A stretch of 64,000 bases of DNA, taken from positions 3,658,001 to 3,722,000 of the forward strand of contig NZ_VIVK01000001.1 in the NCBI RefSeq assembly GCF_007828865.1. The letters run 5' to 3'. This document shows positions 26,935-35,075 of the stretch, piece by piece (the first letter of the stretch is position 1; each line of letters opens with the position of its first letter). A program made the translations under genes and the position numbers. This DNA comes from Kribbella amoyensis (GTDB taxonomy: Bacteria; Actinomycetota; Actinomycetes; Propionibacteriales; Kribbellaceae). The notes beneath the pieces are model-generated. The model saw nothing but the letters and a program-made list of their open reading frames with translations. It was not told the origin of the DNA and did not search any database.

Positions 26935-27681
26935 ATGAAGCTCACCGTGATCGGCTGTTCCGGGTCCGTCCCCGGGCCCGACTCGCCCGCCTCGAGCTAT
27001 CTGGTCAGCGCCGACGGGTTCCACCTGGTCCTGGACCTCGGCAGCGGTGCGCTCGGTGCCCTGCAGCGGGCGCTCGACGTACCGGAGATCGGCGCGATCG
27101 GGTTGTCGCACCTGCATCCCGACCACTGCATGGACCTGTGCGGGCTGTACGTCGCGCTCAAGTACTCGCCCGCCGCGCCGTTTCCCCGGATCCCGGTCTA
27201 CGGCCCGCCCGGGACCGCGGCCCGGATGGCGTCCGCGTACGACCTGCCGTTCGACCCGGGGATGGAGGAGGAGCTGGAGTTCCACGCCTGGCTGGGCGTC
27301 CAGACGATCGGCCCCTTCACGGTCCGTACCGCGAAGATGGTGCACCCGGTCCCGGCATACGCGATCCGGGTCGAGCACGGCAGCAAGTCGCTCGTCTACA
27401 CCGGCGACACCGGGCCGACCGACGCGCTGGTCGAGCTGGCCCGCGGTGCCGACCTGCTGTTGTCCGAAGCGGCCTTGCAGGACGACGATCAGCGCAATCC
27501 GCCCGACCTGCACCTCACCCCGGCCGACGCGGGTGCGCAGGCGAAACGGGCCGGCGTCAAGCACCTCGTCATCACCCACGTGCCGCCGTGGTTCGACCGC
27601 GACACCCAGACCGACCACGCCCGCCGCACGTTCCCCGGCCAGGTCTCCACGGCCACTCCGGGCGCCGTCTTCGAGGTGTGA
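26935..27681 (+). CDS. Metallo-beta-lactamase-fold phosphodiesterase (Rv1339 type)
   Basis: A 248-residue cytoplasmic MBL-fold protein starting MKLTVIGCSGSVPGPDSPAS. Metal ligands are in LSHLHPDHCMDL (HxHxDH), His in MVHPVPA, Asp in YTGDTGPTD and His in ITHVPPW. The orthologue in M. tuberculosis (Rv1339) is reported as an atypical cyclic-AMP phosphodiesterase that also affects membrane permeability and drug tolerance. It stands between murI and rph in the same order as there. The gene ends before a striking nested palindrome that faces the convergent oxidoreductase. Confidence 0.88.
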   Translation: MKLTVIGCSGSVPGPDSPASSYLVSADGFHLVLDLGSGALGALQRALDVPEIGAIGLSHLHPDHCMDLCGLYVALKYSPAAPFPRIPVYGPPGTAARMASAYDLPFDPGMEEELEFHAWLGVQTIGPFTVRTAKMVHPVPAYAIRVEHGSKSLVYTGDTGPTDALVELARGADLLLSEAALQDDDQRNPPDLHLTPADAGAQAKRAGVKHLVITHVPPWFDRDTQTDHARRTFPGQVSTATPGAVFEV

Positions 27682-27765
27682 CCCGGCTGTCCGACAGCGT
27701 CCGGCTACAGACCTGGACGACCGGTACGCCGAGCGCGCGGCCGCCGGTGGTCCGAGCCCGCACCG

Positions 27766-27804
27766 CCTGACCCGAGCCCCTGACCCGAGCCCCTGACCCG
27801 TGGC
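27766..27804 (+). repeat. 13-bp tandem repeat, about three units
   Basis: CCTGACCCGAGCC at 27766-27778 and 27779-27791, and a variant at 27792-27804. The reverse complement of its core (CGGGTCAGG) recurs on the other side of the palindrome near 28018-28027, so the flanks are themselves inverted. Confidence 0.7.
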
Positions 27805-27849
27805 CTCCTCGCCTGACCCGCGGCAGCGGAGGTGCTCAACCTGGGCGTG

Positions 27850-27965
27850 CCCTGGTCCCCATTTGAGGGGTTAACCTCTCGGCTGACGGGTTGGCCCACC
27901 GAATTTCGGTGGGCCAACCATCCACTTCGGGGGTTAACCCCTCAAATGGGGCGCGCCCGACCAGG
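27850..27965. repeat. Nested palindrome in the convergent gap
   Basis: Outer arms of 20 bp, CCCCATTTGAGGGGTTAACC (27857-27876) and its exact complement (27932-27951), further bounded by CCCTGGT (27850-27856) and ACCAGGG (27959-27965). Inside is a second palindrome with 15-bp arms GGTTGGCCCACCGAA (27889-27903) around one central base at 27904. Each outer arm also contains GGTTAACC. It could act as a two-way terminator, but it is more elaborate than the other hairpins here. Confidence 0.9.
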
Positions 27966-27972
27966 GATCTCG

Positions 27973-28050
27973 GCGGCGGGGTTCGGGCGCGCGGGTTAAG
28001 GCGCGGGGTTCGGGCGCGCGGGTCAGGCGTGGGTCGGACGCGGGGTTCGG
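27973..28050 (-). repeat. Degenerate about 25-bp GC-rich repeats
   Basis: Units of the type GCGCGGGGTTCGGGCGCGCG begin near 27975, 28000 and, shorter, 28037. They lie between the nested palindrome and the stop of the convergent oxidoreductase. There is no gene in 27682-28069. Confidence 0.6.
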
Positions 28051-28069
28051 GCGCGGGTCGGCGTCGGGC

Positions 28070-29245
28070 TCAGGCTCGCGTCTGGCCGCGGTCGAAGTAC
28101 GCGACCAGTTCGGGGTGGAGGGCCGGGATGTCGACCGCGGCGCCGTCGTTGCGCAGCGACGTGGTGGCCGCGTGCCCTGCGGCGACCGCGGCGCGGGCCG
28201 CGACCGGGGAGGTGAGGGTCGCGCCGCCGTCACGGACGAAGGTGGTGAACTCCGCGACGAGGAGCGGGTCGGCGCCGCCGTGCCAGCGGTCCTCGCTCTT
28301 GACCTCGACGGTCTGGTCGGCGTCCGCGCGGTACCCGGAGCGGCCGCTGTTCCAGACCTTGATCACGCTGCCGGCCGTGTCACCGAAGTTCTCCAGCCGG
28401 CCGTGCGTGCCGATCACGGTGTAGTTGCGCCAGTAGTCCGGGGTGAAGTGGCACTGCTCGTAGGTGAGGAAGACCCCGTTGTCCAGCTTGAGATTGGCCA
28501 TCGAGAGGTCCTCGACGTCCATCACCGGGGCCAGGCCCTTCTGCTCCAGCGGCGGCCAGTTGTCGTTCGAGACGAACTCGGAGAACCGCTGCCCGGTCCG
28601 GTCCTCGCGGTCCTCGATCCCGCCGTACAGCACCAGGCCGCCCATCGCGTTCGCGCGGGTGGTGTACCCACCGGCGAGCCAGTGCATCACGTCGATGTCG
28701 TGCGCGCCCTTCTGCAGCAGGAGACTGGTGGTCCGGCTGCGGTCGGCGTGCCAGTCCTTGAAGTAGAAGTCGCCGCCGTGCCCGACGAAGTGCCGGCACC
28801 AGATCGCCTTCACCTCGCCGATCGCGCCGGCCTGGATCAGCTCGCGCATCTGCTGGATCACCGGCATGTGCCGCATGTTGTGGCCGACGTACAACCGGGT
28901 CCCGGTCTCGTACGCCGCCTGCAGCACCCGGTCGCAGCCCTCGGTCGTGATCGCGAGCGGCTTCTCCACGAACACCGCGACTCCGGCGCGAAGGAAGTCG
29001 ATCGCGGGGTCCTCGTGCAGGTCGTCCGGCGTGGTCAGGAAGACCCCGTCCAGCTTGAGGTCCAGCAGTTCCCGGTGGTCGGCGTACGCGGTGGCGTCCG
29101 GGTACGTCTCCAGCGCCTGCTGCCGCTGCTTGCCGACCGGGTCGCAGACGGCGACGATCTCGGCGCCCTCGCCCGGCTTGTGCGCGTGCTGCGCCAGCGA
29201 GCTGCGCGCGCCGAGTCCGACCACACCGAACCGAAGATCTGTCAT
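28070..29245 (-). CDS. Gfo/Idh/MocA-family NAD(P)-dependent oxidoreductase
   Basis: A 391-residue dehydrogenase with an N-terminal Rossmann fold (FGVVGLGARSSLAQHA) and the family EKP motif in VFVEKPLAITTEGC, where Lys is catalytic; the C-terminal alpha/beta domain contains GAHDIDVMHWL, with the Asp and His of the active site. Such enzymes oxidise or reduce sugars, inositols or amino-sugars. Substrate unknown. A GGAG site precedes ATG 29245, and TTTGCAAA (29271-29278) lies 25 bases upstream as a possible operator. It interrupts the otherwise Mycobacterium-like order between the MBL gene and rph. Confidence 0.88.
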   Translation of the reverse strand: MTDLRFGVVGLGARSSLAQHAHKPGEGAEIVAVCDPVGKQRQQALETYPDATAYADHRELLDLKLDGVFLTTPDDLHEDPAIDFLRAGVAVFVEKPLAITTEGCDRVLQAAYETGTRLYVGHNMRHMPVIQQMRELIQAGAIGEVKAIWCRHFVGHGGDFYFKDWHADRSRTTSLLLQKGAHDIDVMHWLAGGYTTRANAMGGLVLYGGIEDREDRTGQRFSEFVSNDNWPPLEQKGLAPVMDVEDLSMANLKLDNGVFLTYEQCHFTPDYWRNYTVIGTHGRLENFGDTAGSVIKVWNSGRSGYRADADQTVEVKSEDRWHGGADPLLVAEFTTFVRDGGATLTSPVAARAAVAAGHAATTSLRNDGAAVDIPALHPELVAYFDRGQTRA

Positions 29246-29390
29246 CGTTGGCTACTCCTGCACGTAGATGTTTGCAAAAGCCTATGTCCGAACAGTTGCG
29301 GCCTTCAACATCGGTCTGATCCGTGGAACTGCCCGATCGGTCACCTGGACCTCACCGCCTACTCGCTCGGTGGCGTCACCATGACGGAAC

Positions 29391-29762
29391 GTGAGCCTCC
29401 ACTATGTGGCACTCGGCGACTCGACCACGGTAGGGGTCGGGGACCCGCTGAACGGCAGCACGACCGAACTTTCCGGTGCCGGTGCACGCCCGGGCGACGG
29501 CTGGCGAGGCTGGGCCAGCCTGCTCGCCGACGCGCTGGGCAGCTCCCACCGTGTGACGTTCTCCAACCACGCGACCAGCGGCGCGACCGTCCCGATCGTC
29601 GCCGCCGACCAACTGCCCGCGCTCGGCGCGGTCTGGCTGGTCAAGGAGGGCGTTCCGTGGCTCGGTCGGCGGGCGGGCGACCTCACCCCGTGGGCGGCCC
29701 GGATGATCCTGACCCAGTACCGGGGCCCGGCCAATGCGGAGGTCCGGCGGATCGAGGCATAG
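29391..29762 (+). pseudogene. SGNH/GDSL hydrolase with internal in-frame deletion
   Basis: The first about 75 residues (HYVALGDSTTVGVGDPLN, then GWRGWASLLADAL and NHATSGAT) are the normal start of an actinobacterial SGNH lipase/esterase with the block I GDS nucleophile. At about residue 79 the sequence jumps from QLPALGA to VWLVKEGVPWLGRRAGDL, which in family members is the extreme C-terminus. The middle, including block III Asn and block V Asp-x-x-His, is missing. The whole frame is 123 residues instead of about 250-270. An in-frame deletion is the simplest explanation; an active hydrolase is impossible. Its TAG stop forms the start of the rph -10 hexamer. Confidence 0.7.
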
Positions 29763-29765
29763 GGT
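29760..29765 (+). promoter_or_regulatory. Leaderless-type -10 of rph
   Basis: TAGGGT, 7 bases, ATG at 29773. The TAG is also the stop codon of the SGNH remnant. Confidence 0.55.
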
Positions 29766-29772
29766 CGGCTCC

Positions 29773-30489
29773 ATGGCACGTATCGATGGACGTCAACCCG
29801 ATCAGCTCCGGCCGGTGACCCTGACCCGCAAGTGGCTGGACCACGCCGAAGGGTCGGTCCTGGTCGAGTTCGGCCGGACCCGGGTGCTGTGCGCGGCCAG
29901 CGTCACCGAGGGCGTGCCGCGGTGGCGAAAGGGGTCCGGCCTCGGCTGGGTTAGCGCGGAGTACGCGATGCTGCCGCGGTCCACCAACACCCGGTCGGAC
30001 CGGGAGTCGGTGAAGGGCCGGATCGGCGGCCGGACGCACGAGATCTCCCGGCTGATCGGCCGCTCGCTGCGCGCCGTGATCGACTACAAGGCGCTCGGCG
30101 AGAACACCATCCTGCTCGACTGCGACGTCCTCCAGGCCGACGGCGGCACCCGGACCGCCGCGATCACCGGCGCGTACGTCGCGCTGGCGGACGCGGTGTC
30201 GTACCTGCGCGGCCAGAAGGCGCTGAAGGGCGAGCCGCTGACCGGGTCGGTCGCCGCGGTGTCGGTCGGCATCATCGACGGCGCCCCGATGCTCGACCTC
30301 TGCTACGAGGAGGACGTCCGGGCCGAGACCGACATGAACCTGGTGCTCACCGGCGACGGCAAGTTCATCGAGGTCCAGGGCACCGCCGAGGGCGCGCCGT
30401 TCGACCGGAGCGAGCTGGACAGCCTGCTCGAGCTCGGCTCCGCGGGCTGCGCCGAGCTGACCCGGCTGCAGCAGGAGGCGCTGGCATGA
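29773..30489 (+). CDS. rph: Ribonuclease PH
   Basis: A 238-residue phosphorolytic exoribonuclease that trims tRNA 3' ends. It begins [20 protein letters not shown] and contains the phosphate-binding [21 protein letters not shown] (positions about 76-97) and [15 protein letters not shown]. Full length for the family. Start at ATG 29773, set by the leaderless arrangement. Its stop overlaps the ATG of rdgB (ATGA), as in Rv1340-Rv1341. Confidence 0.95.
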   Translation: MARIDGRQPDQLRPVTLTRKWLDHAEGSVLVEFGRTRVLCAASVTEGVPRWRKGSGLGWVSAEYAMLPRSTNTRSDRESVKGRIGGRTHEISRLIGRSLRAVIDYKALGENTILLDCDVLQADGGTRTAAITGAYVALADAVSYLRGQKALKGEPLTGSVAAVSVGIIDGAPMLDLCYEEDVRAETDMNLVLTGDGKFIEVQGTAEGAPFDRSELDSLLELGSAGCAELTRLQQEALA

Positions 30490-31091
30490 CCAAGGTGCTG
30501 CTCGCCTCGAACAACCAGAAGAAGCTCGACGAACTGCGCCGCATCCTCGCCCCGATCGTGCCCGGGATCGAGGTGCTCGGCCTGGCCGACGTCGCGCCGT
30601 ACCCGGAACCGGCCGAGACCGAGCCGACGTTCGAGGGCAACGCGCTGCTGAAGGCCCGCGCGGCCGTCGCGGCGACCGGGCTGCCGTCGATCGCGGACGA
30701 CAGCGGGATCTGCGTCGAGGCGCTGAACGGGATGCCCGGCGTCCTGTCGGCCCGCTGGTCCGGCCCGGCCAAGGACAACCACGCGAACAACGTGCTCCTG
30801 CTCGGCCAGCTCGAGGACGTCCCGGACGAGCGCCGCGGGGCGTCGTTCGTCGCCGCCGTCGCGTTCTGCCGTCCCGGCGCCCAGGACGAGATCGTCGTGG
30901 GCGAGATGCCCGGCTCGGTCGGCCGCGAGCTCCGCGGCAGCAACGGGTTCGGGTACGACGTGCTCTTCGTCGCCGAGGGGTACGACCGGACGACGGCGGA
31001 GCTGTCCGTGGAGGAGAAGGACGCGATCAGCCACCGGGGCAAGGCGCTGCGCGCGATCGCGCCGATCGTGGCGAAGGCATTGGGGGCCTGA
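30486..31091 (+). CDS. rdgB: XTP/dITP pyrophosphatase (non-canonical purine NTPase)
   Basis: A 201-residue Ham1/RdgB nucleotide-pool sanitiser that hydrolyses dITP, ITP and XTP to monophosphates. Motifs are [44 protein letters not shown] and [11 protein letters not shown]. Coupled to rph by ATGA and to the next gene by a one-base overlap (TGATG), giving a three-gene unit. Confidence 0.95.
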   Translation: MTKVLLASNNQKKLDELRRILAPIVPGIEVLGLADVAPYPEPAETEPTFEGNALLKARAAVAATGLPSIADDSGICVEALNGMPGVLSARWSGPAKDNHANNVLLLGQLEDVPDERRGASFVAAVAFCRPGAQDEIVVGEMPGSVGRELRGSNGFGYDVLFVAEGYDRTTAELSVEEKDAISHRGKALRAIAPIVAKALGA

Positions 31092-31675
31092 TGCTGTTCG
31101 CCGGGACCGACACGGAAGGCGTCGCCGCGGGCCGGATCACGGTCGCGTACCGCCGCTGGGCCGAGCCGCGCGTGGTGGCGGGCCGGGTGTACCGGACCAA
31201 CGCCGGGCGGATCGAGATCGAGAGCATCAAAGAGGTGAACCCCGACCTCATCGCCGACACCGACGACGATCTCACCCTGGCCGACCGCCGCAACGCCAAG
31301 GACGTCCGGCGCCGGCTGCGCGGTGACGAATCCCTGCCGACGTTCCTGATCCGCTTCCACCTGGTCGAAGGCGCTGACCCTCGCGAGGAGCTCGCTGCCA
31401 CCGCCGATCTCAGCGGTGAGGATCTCGACGAACTCCAGGCGAAACTGGCCCGCCTGGACGAGTTCAGCCGCACCGGCCCGTGGACCACGAAAACCCTGCG
31501 CCTGATCGAATCCAAGCCCGCCACCCGAGCCGCCGACCTCGCCGCCGACCTGGGCCGCGACACCGCCGGCTTCAAGATCGACGTCCGCAAACTGAAGAAC
31601 CTGGGCCTGACCCAAAGCCTCGAAGTCGGCTACCAACTGAGCCCACGCGGCATCGCGTACCTGAGCACTCTTTAG
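31091..31675 (+). CDS. ASCH-like domain protein with C-terminal winged helix
   Basis: A 194-residue protein. The first about 100 residues (ITVAYRRWAEPRVVAGRVYRTNAGRIEIESIKEV) look like an ASCH domain, a PUA-related fold thought to bind RNA or modified nucleotides. Residues about 120-194 form a predicted winged helix (TLRLIESKPATRAADLAADLGRDT, then KNLGLTQSLEVGYQLSPRG). Starts on the last base of rdgB, so it is co-expressed with rph and rdgB; a role in RNA or nucleotide surveillance fits that context but is inferred. Confidence 0.7.
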   Translation: MLFAGTDTEGVAAGRITVAYRRWAEPRVVAGRVYRTNAGRIEIESIKEVNPDLIADTDDDLTLADRRNAKDVRRRLRGDESLPTFLIRFHLVEGADPREELAATADLSGEDLDELQAKLARLDEFSRTGPWTTKTLRLIESKPATRAADLAADLGRDTAGFKIDVRKLKNLGLTQSLEVGYQLSPRGIAYLSTL

Positions 31676-31898
31676 CAAGCCCCACCAACGCGGCTACCGC
31701 CGCCCCGCCACCACCGACTTTGAGCACGAATCCGCCACCCCAACTCACCACAAACGACTGAATCGTGCACAAATTCGAGCCAGCGCGACTAGTGCGCGCA
31801 CAAAGTTGCCCGACGTCAGATGGCCCGAAGGGAAACACCGGGTACCACCGCGACGGTTCGGATGCCGAGTGGCTGGACGACTAGTAGCCTCGGCGGGC

Positions 31899-31964
31899 AT
31901 GAGGGCTTCTCGGATGGACGATCTACTGCGGAGGCCGCAGTGCCTCCCGGCGGGCTTGTGGTGA
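31899..31964 (+). CDS. Putative 21-codon leader ORF before the APH-type kinase
   Basis: ATG at 31899 follows a TAGCCT hexamer (31885-31890) by 8 bases, close to the leaderless spacing. It reads 21 codons (MRASRMDDLLRRPQCLPAGLW) and stops at 31962-31964, overlapping the GTG of the kinase (GTGA). It would couple translation to the downstream gene. It may have no function beyond that, or could act as an attenuating leader. Confidence 0.4.
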   Translation: MRASRMDDLLRRPQCLPAGLW

Positions 31965-32890
31965 GGTGGCTCGAGGAGGGGTCGCCTGCTGCGGTGGCTG
32001 AGGCTTTGGGGGTGGTTGCTCCTGAGTTGGCCGGTTTGCCGATCTCGGTTCGGGCGGGCTTAAGTGAGGATGATCCGCTGTGGTGGGCGGGGAGTGCGGT
32101 GGTCGGCGGGCGGTACGTGGCGAAGTTCGCGTGGTCTCGTGCTGCGGCCTTGCGGGTGGTGCATGAGATTGCTGTGCTGGATGCTTTGGCCGACGGAGGC
32201 GTTCCGTATCTGCCGGAGGTAGTTGCTAGCAGCATCGATCCCGTACTCCTCGTCACGCGGCTGGTTCCCGGTGAGGCGTTGTTCGAGGTCGTGGACTCGC
32301 TTGATCGTGACCTGGTCGGACGGCAGCTCGCTCGGTTCCTGGGGGATTTGCACGCTCCGGCGGCCAGGCGCCAGGCCGAGGCCGTACTCGGTGAGTTGCC
32401 CCCGGCGTCGCTGCAACCGGCGACCACCGACGTCCTGCGGGACCAGTTCCCTCGGTGGGTTCGTCCCGATCAGCGTCCTGCGGTCCTGCGATGGTGCGAC
32501 TGGGCCGACGAGGTGCTCGCGACGCCGAGTACGCAGGTGTTGGTGCACGCCGACCTTCATGGTGGCAACCAGGTCTGGGCGGACGGCAAGCTCCAGGTGG
32601 TTGTCGATTTCGAGACGGCGGGGCTTGCCGAGGCGGAGTACGACCTGCGGGCGTTTCCCGGGACCGGGCCGGGCGTCGAACTGCTGACTTCGACTCTGCA
32701 CCACTATCGGCAGCTCACCGGCCGTGAACTGGTGATCGAGCGGGTGATGGCCTGGCATCTGCGCACCATGCTCGGCGATGCGCTCTGGCGGAGCGAGGCC
32801 GGCGTACCGCTGCCGGATCATCGGACGCCGCCGGCCTGGGTCGACGATCTCGCCCAGCGCTTCATAGCTTTGGCGATCGACCCGTTCTAG
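31961..32890 (+). CDS. Aminoglycoside phosphotransferase (APH)-fold kinase
   Basis: A 309-residue protein-kinase-like phosphotransferase. The catalytic loop is VLVHADLHGGNQVW (HxDxxxxN) and the metal site is VVDFETAG (D-F-E). The N-lobe nucleotide site has VVGGRYVAKFAWSRAAALRVVHEI, with Lys then Glu. The family phosphorylates aminoglycosides, macrolides, homoserine, choline and other small molecules, so resistance cannot be assumed. I prefer GTG 31961 because it overlaps the leader ORF stop; the longer frame back to 31820 contains no conserved sequence. Codon use is less G/C-biased than neighbours, consistent with acquisition. Confidence 0.75.
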   Translation: MRWLEEGSPAAVAEALGVVAPELAGLPISVRAGLSEDDPLWWAGSAVVGGRYVAKFAWSRAAALRVVHEIAVLDALADGGVPYLPEVVASSIDPVLLVTRLVPGEALFEVVDSLDRDLVGRQLARFLGDLHAPAARRQAEAVLGELPPASLQPATTDVLRDQFPRWVRPDQRPAVLRWCDWADEVLATPSTQVLVHADLHGGNQVWADGKLQVVVDFETAGLAEAEYDLRAFPGTGPGVELLTSTLHHYRQLTGRELVIERVMAWHLRTMLGDALWRSEAGVPLPDHRTPPAWVDDLAQRFIALAIDPF

Positions 32891-32970
32891 TGTCGCCTGA
32901 AGTTAGTTGGTTAGCGTCAGGATGGGGATGGCGAGTGGACCTGCAGCTGCGTTGGCTTTCATGTGGGTGA

Positions 32971-33117
32971 TCGGGAGCGCCTGGTGCGGATATCGCCAAG
33001 TCCTACCCCGACAACCGGTTGCACCTGGTGATGGCAAACAAACTCCCCGAAATCCATACCTGGCTGACTGCTGCCCAAATGGCTACAGCGGATGGACCTG
33101 CTCAGGATCTGGTCTGA
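32971..33117 (+). pseudogene. Relic of an IS630-type transposase
   Basis: A short open stretch reads DIAKSYPDNRLHLVMANK, then LPEIHTWLTA. This resembles the middle DDE-domain segment of IS630-family transposases (pattern YP-RLHLV-DNYATHK-PEI-WL), with the catalytic Asp replaced and about five residues lost. A stop lies just upstream and no inverted repeats are visible, so this is a decayed fragment. It overlaps the 3' end of the opposite-strand gene at 33083. The rest of 32891-33082 shows nothing else. Confidence 0.45.
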
Positions 33118-33553
33118 CTTCTATGACGCCACCGGAGGCTGCCTCCAACTCGGCGGCATAGATAGGGTCTCGACGGTCCAGGGCGACTAGCAGCCGGCCG
33201 CTTTCCGGATCCGGGTATGACCAGGAGATCCCCGTTCTTGCCCCTCCTGGTTCCGGCTGTGTGGCATGTAGCCATTCCTGGACTCGCTCGGCGTCCTCCA
33301 GCGAACGCTGGAAACGCCGGACTCTTAGTCTGTCGGCTCGCTCCAGCAGGGGCGTTAGCTCGTCCTGAATCCAGCGGACGTCCTGTCGTCGCGGAACCGT
33401 CACCACGATAAGTACATGCCCCATGGTGGATTCGTAGGGCGCCCGGTCGACATGAACGAGCGCCCTGGCGCCCGGGTGCTGTTCAATCCAAGCCTTGACT
33501 ATGGGTAGGTCTATCGCCACTGTCGCCTGCTCGTCGGGTGGAAGCTCCTTCAT
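33083..33553 (-). CDS. Hypothetical protein
   Basis: Not recognised. A 156-residue soluble, charged protein (MKELPPDEQATVAIDLPIV at the start) with alternating strand and helix stretches and a conserved-looking WIQDELTPLLERADRLRVRRF region. ATG 33553 is chosen because a GGGAGGG site lies 5 bases upstream; the frame could extend to 33574. It lies between a transposase relic and a 242-base non-coding gap (33554-33795) in which I see no feature beyond the next promoter. Third-position G/C is lower than the chromosomal core, consistent with an acquired gene. Confidence 0.5.
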   Translation of the reverse strand: MKELPPDEQATVAIDLPIVKAWIEQHPGARALVHVDRAPYESTMGHVLIVVTVPRRQDVRWIQDELTPLLERADRLRVRRFQRSLEDAERVQEWLHATQPEPGGARTGISWSYPDPESGRLLVALDRRDPIYAAELEAASGGVIEVRPDPEQVHPL

Positions 33554-33783
33554 GTCAACCCTCCCAAACTGCAACTACCTGCAGCGCCGGACGCTCGCTC
33601 GCCCGTCAAGAGCACGATCCGCGCAGGCTGCGCCAGACCTGCCCGACTCGACGACGACCGCGACATCCGCACCAGCCCGCCCCGAGCACCCACACGAATG
33701 CCAACGCTGCAGCAGGTCGATTCGCCATCCCATCCTGGCGCACATCAACAAACTACACGCGACACTAGGGGGCACCTGCGCTC

Positions 33784-33789
33784 TATCCT
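33784..33789 (+). promoter_or_regulatory. Leaderless-type -10 of the duplicated VOC gene
   Basis: TATCCT followed by 6 bases and the GTG at 33796. Confidence 0.5.
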
Positions 33790-33795
33790 CGGAGG

Positions 33796-34989
33796 GTGGA
33801 GACAGGCGATGAGGACTGGCGGGTGCTGGAGGGCGGGGCTTATGCCTGGTTCGAGGCGCCGTCCCTGGCAGCCGGGGCGAAGTTGGTTGCGCGGATCGTG
33901 GAGCTGGGCGAGGCTCTTCCGGACGTCGACCTGCGGGCCGGCGGGGTCCGATTGCGGATCCGCCCCGGCGTGCTCGAACGCGATGAGGTGGAGCTTGCCC
34001 GCCTGATCTCAGAGGTGGCTCGGGAGCTTGGGCTGGTGGCGGATCCCTCGGTACTGCAGGGGTTTCGGGTGGTGATCGATGCCCGCGACGTACCTCCGGT
34101 GCTGGGGTTCTGGCGGACCGCGCTCGGGTACGACCTGGTCGGCGACACCGAACTAGCGGATCCGGCAGGCCGCGATCCCGTGTTCGCCATCCAGCAGCTG
34201 GACGAGCCGCGGCCTTTGCGCAATCGGATCCACGTCGACATCGGTCGCCCGGCCGAGGCGGTGGAGGCGGCCCGGACCGCGGTCGGGCAGGAGCCGTACG
34301 GCGCGTACCAGCTCACGCTGGCTGATGCCGAGGGCAACGAGGCCGACGTGGTTCCGGGGGAGGCGCTGACCGAGGACTGGCGGGCGCTGTTCGGTGCGAT
34401 GACCTTCTACCCGACCTCCTCGCCGATCCAGGCCAGCCGGCTCGCGACGGCCGTCGCCCAGTTGGCCGAGGACGCTGGGTGGCCGTTGTTGGTGGACATT
34501 CGACCGACCGGCGTGACGATCGACAGCGGCAAGGACCGGTGGGAGGACGGCGTGTACGAGGCCGTTATCCCGTTCGCCGAGTTGGCCGGGCGGATCCAGG
34601 CGGCCGCTCGCGAACTCGGGCTTCGTGCCGACCCCGCGAACTTGCGGTTCGTCCAGCTGGGCTTCGACGCGGTCGACACTGCCGAGGTCCAGGCGTTCTG
34701 GCTGACCGTCCTCGGCTACGAGCGCGACCCCCGCCAGGACCTGACCGACATCTACGACCCGCGCCGCCTCGGGCCCGTCATCATGTTCCAGAGCCTGGAC
34801 GCAGCGGACGAAGAACGGCGGAAGCAGCGCAACCGCATCCACTGCAGTCTCGCCGTCCCGTCCGACCAGGCCCAGGTACGCATCGACGCAGCCGTGGCCG
34901 CCGGCGGCAGCATCCTGGACCGTACGCCCAGCAACTGCACGCTCGCCGACCCCGAAGGCAACGAACTCACCATCACCACCCAGGCCTAG
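33796..34989 (+). CDS. Duplicated pterin-dehydratase-like/VOC protein
   Basis: A 397-residue protein built from two copies of the same module. Module 1: residues 1-90 resemble the 4a-hydroxytetrahydrobiopterin dehydratase fold (WRVLEGGAYAWFEAPSLAAGAKLVARI, then LPDVDLRAGGVRLRI), and 95-200 is a VOC/glyoxalase-like domain (FRVVIDARDVPPVLGFWRTALGY). Module 2 repeats this at about 205-295 and 300-397 (FVQLGFDAVDTAEVQAFWLTVLGY). The HHPD-type catalytic histidines of the dehydratase are not kept (LPDVD in copy 1), so dehydratase activity is unlikely. Function unknown; perhaps ligand binding. Start GTG 33796 with no Shine-Dalgarno. Confidence 0.75.
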   Translation: METGDEDWRVLEGGAYAWFEAPSLAAGAKLVARIVELGEALPDVDLRAGGVRLRIRPGVLERDEVELARLISEVARELGLVADPSVLQGFRVVIDARDVPPVLGFWRTALGYDLVGDTELADPAGRDPVFAIQQLDEPRPLRNRIHVDIGRPAEAVEAARTAVGQEPYGAYQLTLADAEGNEADVVPGEALTEDWRALFGAMTFYPTSSPIQASRLATAVAQLAEDAGWPLLVDIRPTGVTIDSGKDRWEDGVYEAVIPFAELAGRIQAAARELGLRADPANLRFVQLGFDAVDTAEVQAFWLTVLGYERDPRQDLTDIYDPRRLGPVIMFQSLDAADEERRKQRNRIHCSLAVPSDQAQVRIDAAVAAGGSILDRTPSNCTLADPEGNELTITTQA

Positions 34990-35075
34990 GGTCTTCGCAA
35001 CCTTCGTCGCGTCGTCGGCATCGTCCCCAGTAGGGGCAATCCCGAGGGGGCTCGGGGATCGAGGGGGACGACCGC

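Noticed and set aside
27705..27917. Short ORF with MAHRNSVGQP start, and its twin at 27891 on the other strand
   Set aside because: The similarity between the two arises only from the palindrome being read in both directions.
31820..31960. N-terminal extension of the APH-type kinase
   Set aside because: No conserved residues, and the GTG at 31961 overlaps a leader ORF stop.
31961..32890. Antibiotic-resistance gene call
   Set aside because: APH-fold kinases have many substrates, and the sequence does not show aminoglycoside specificity.
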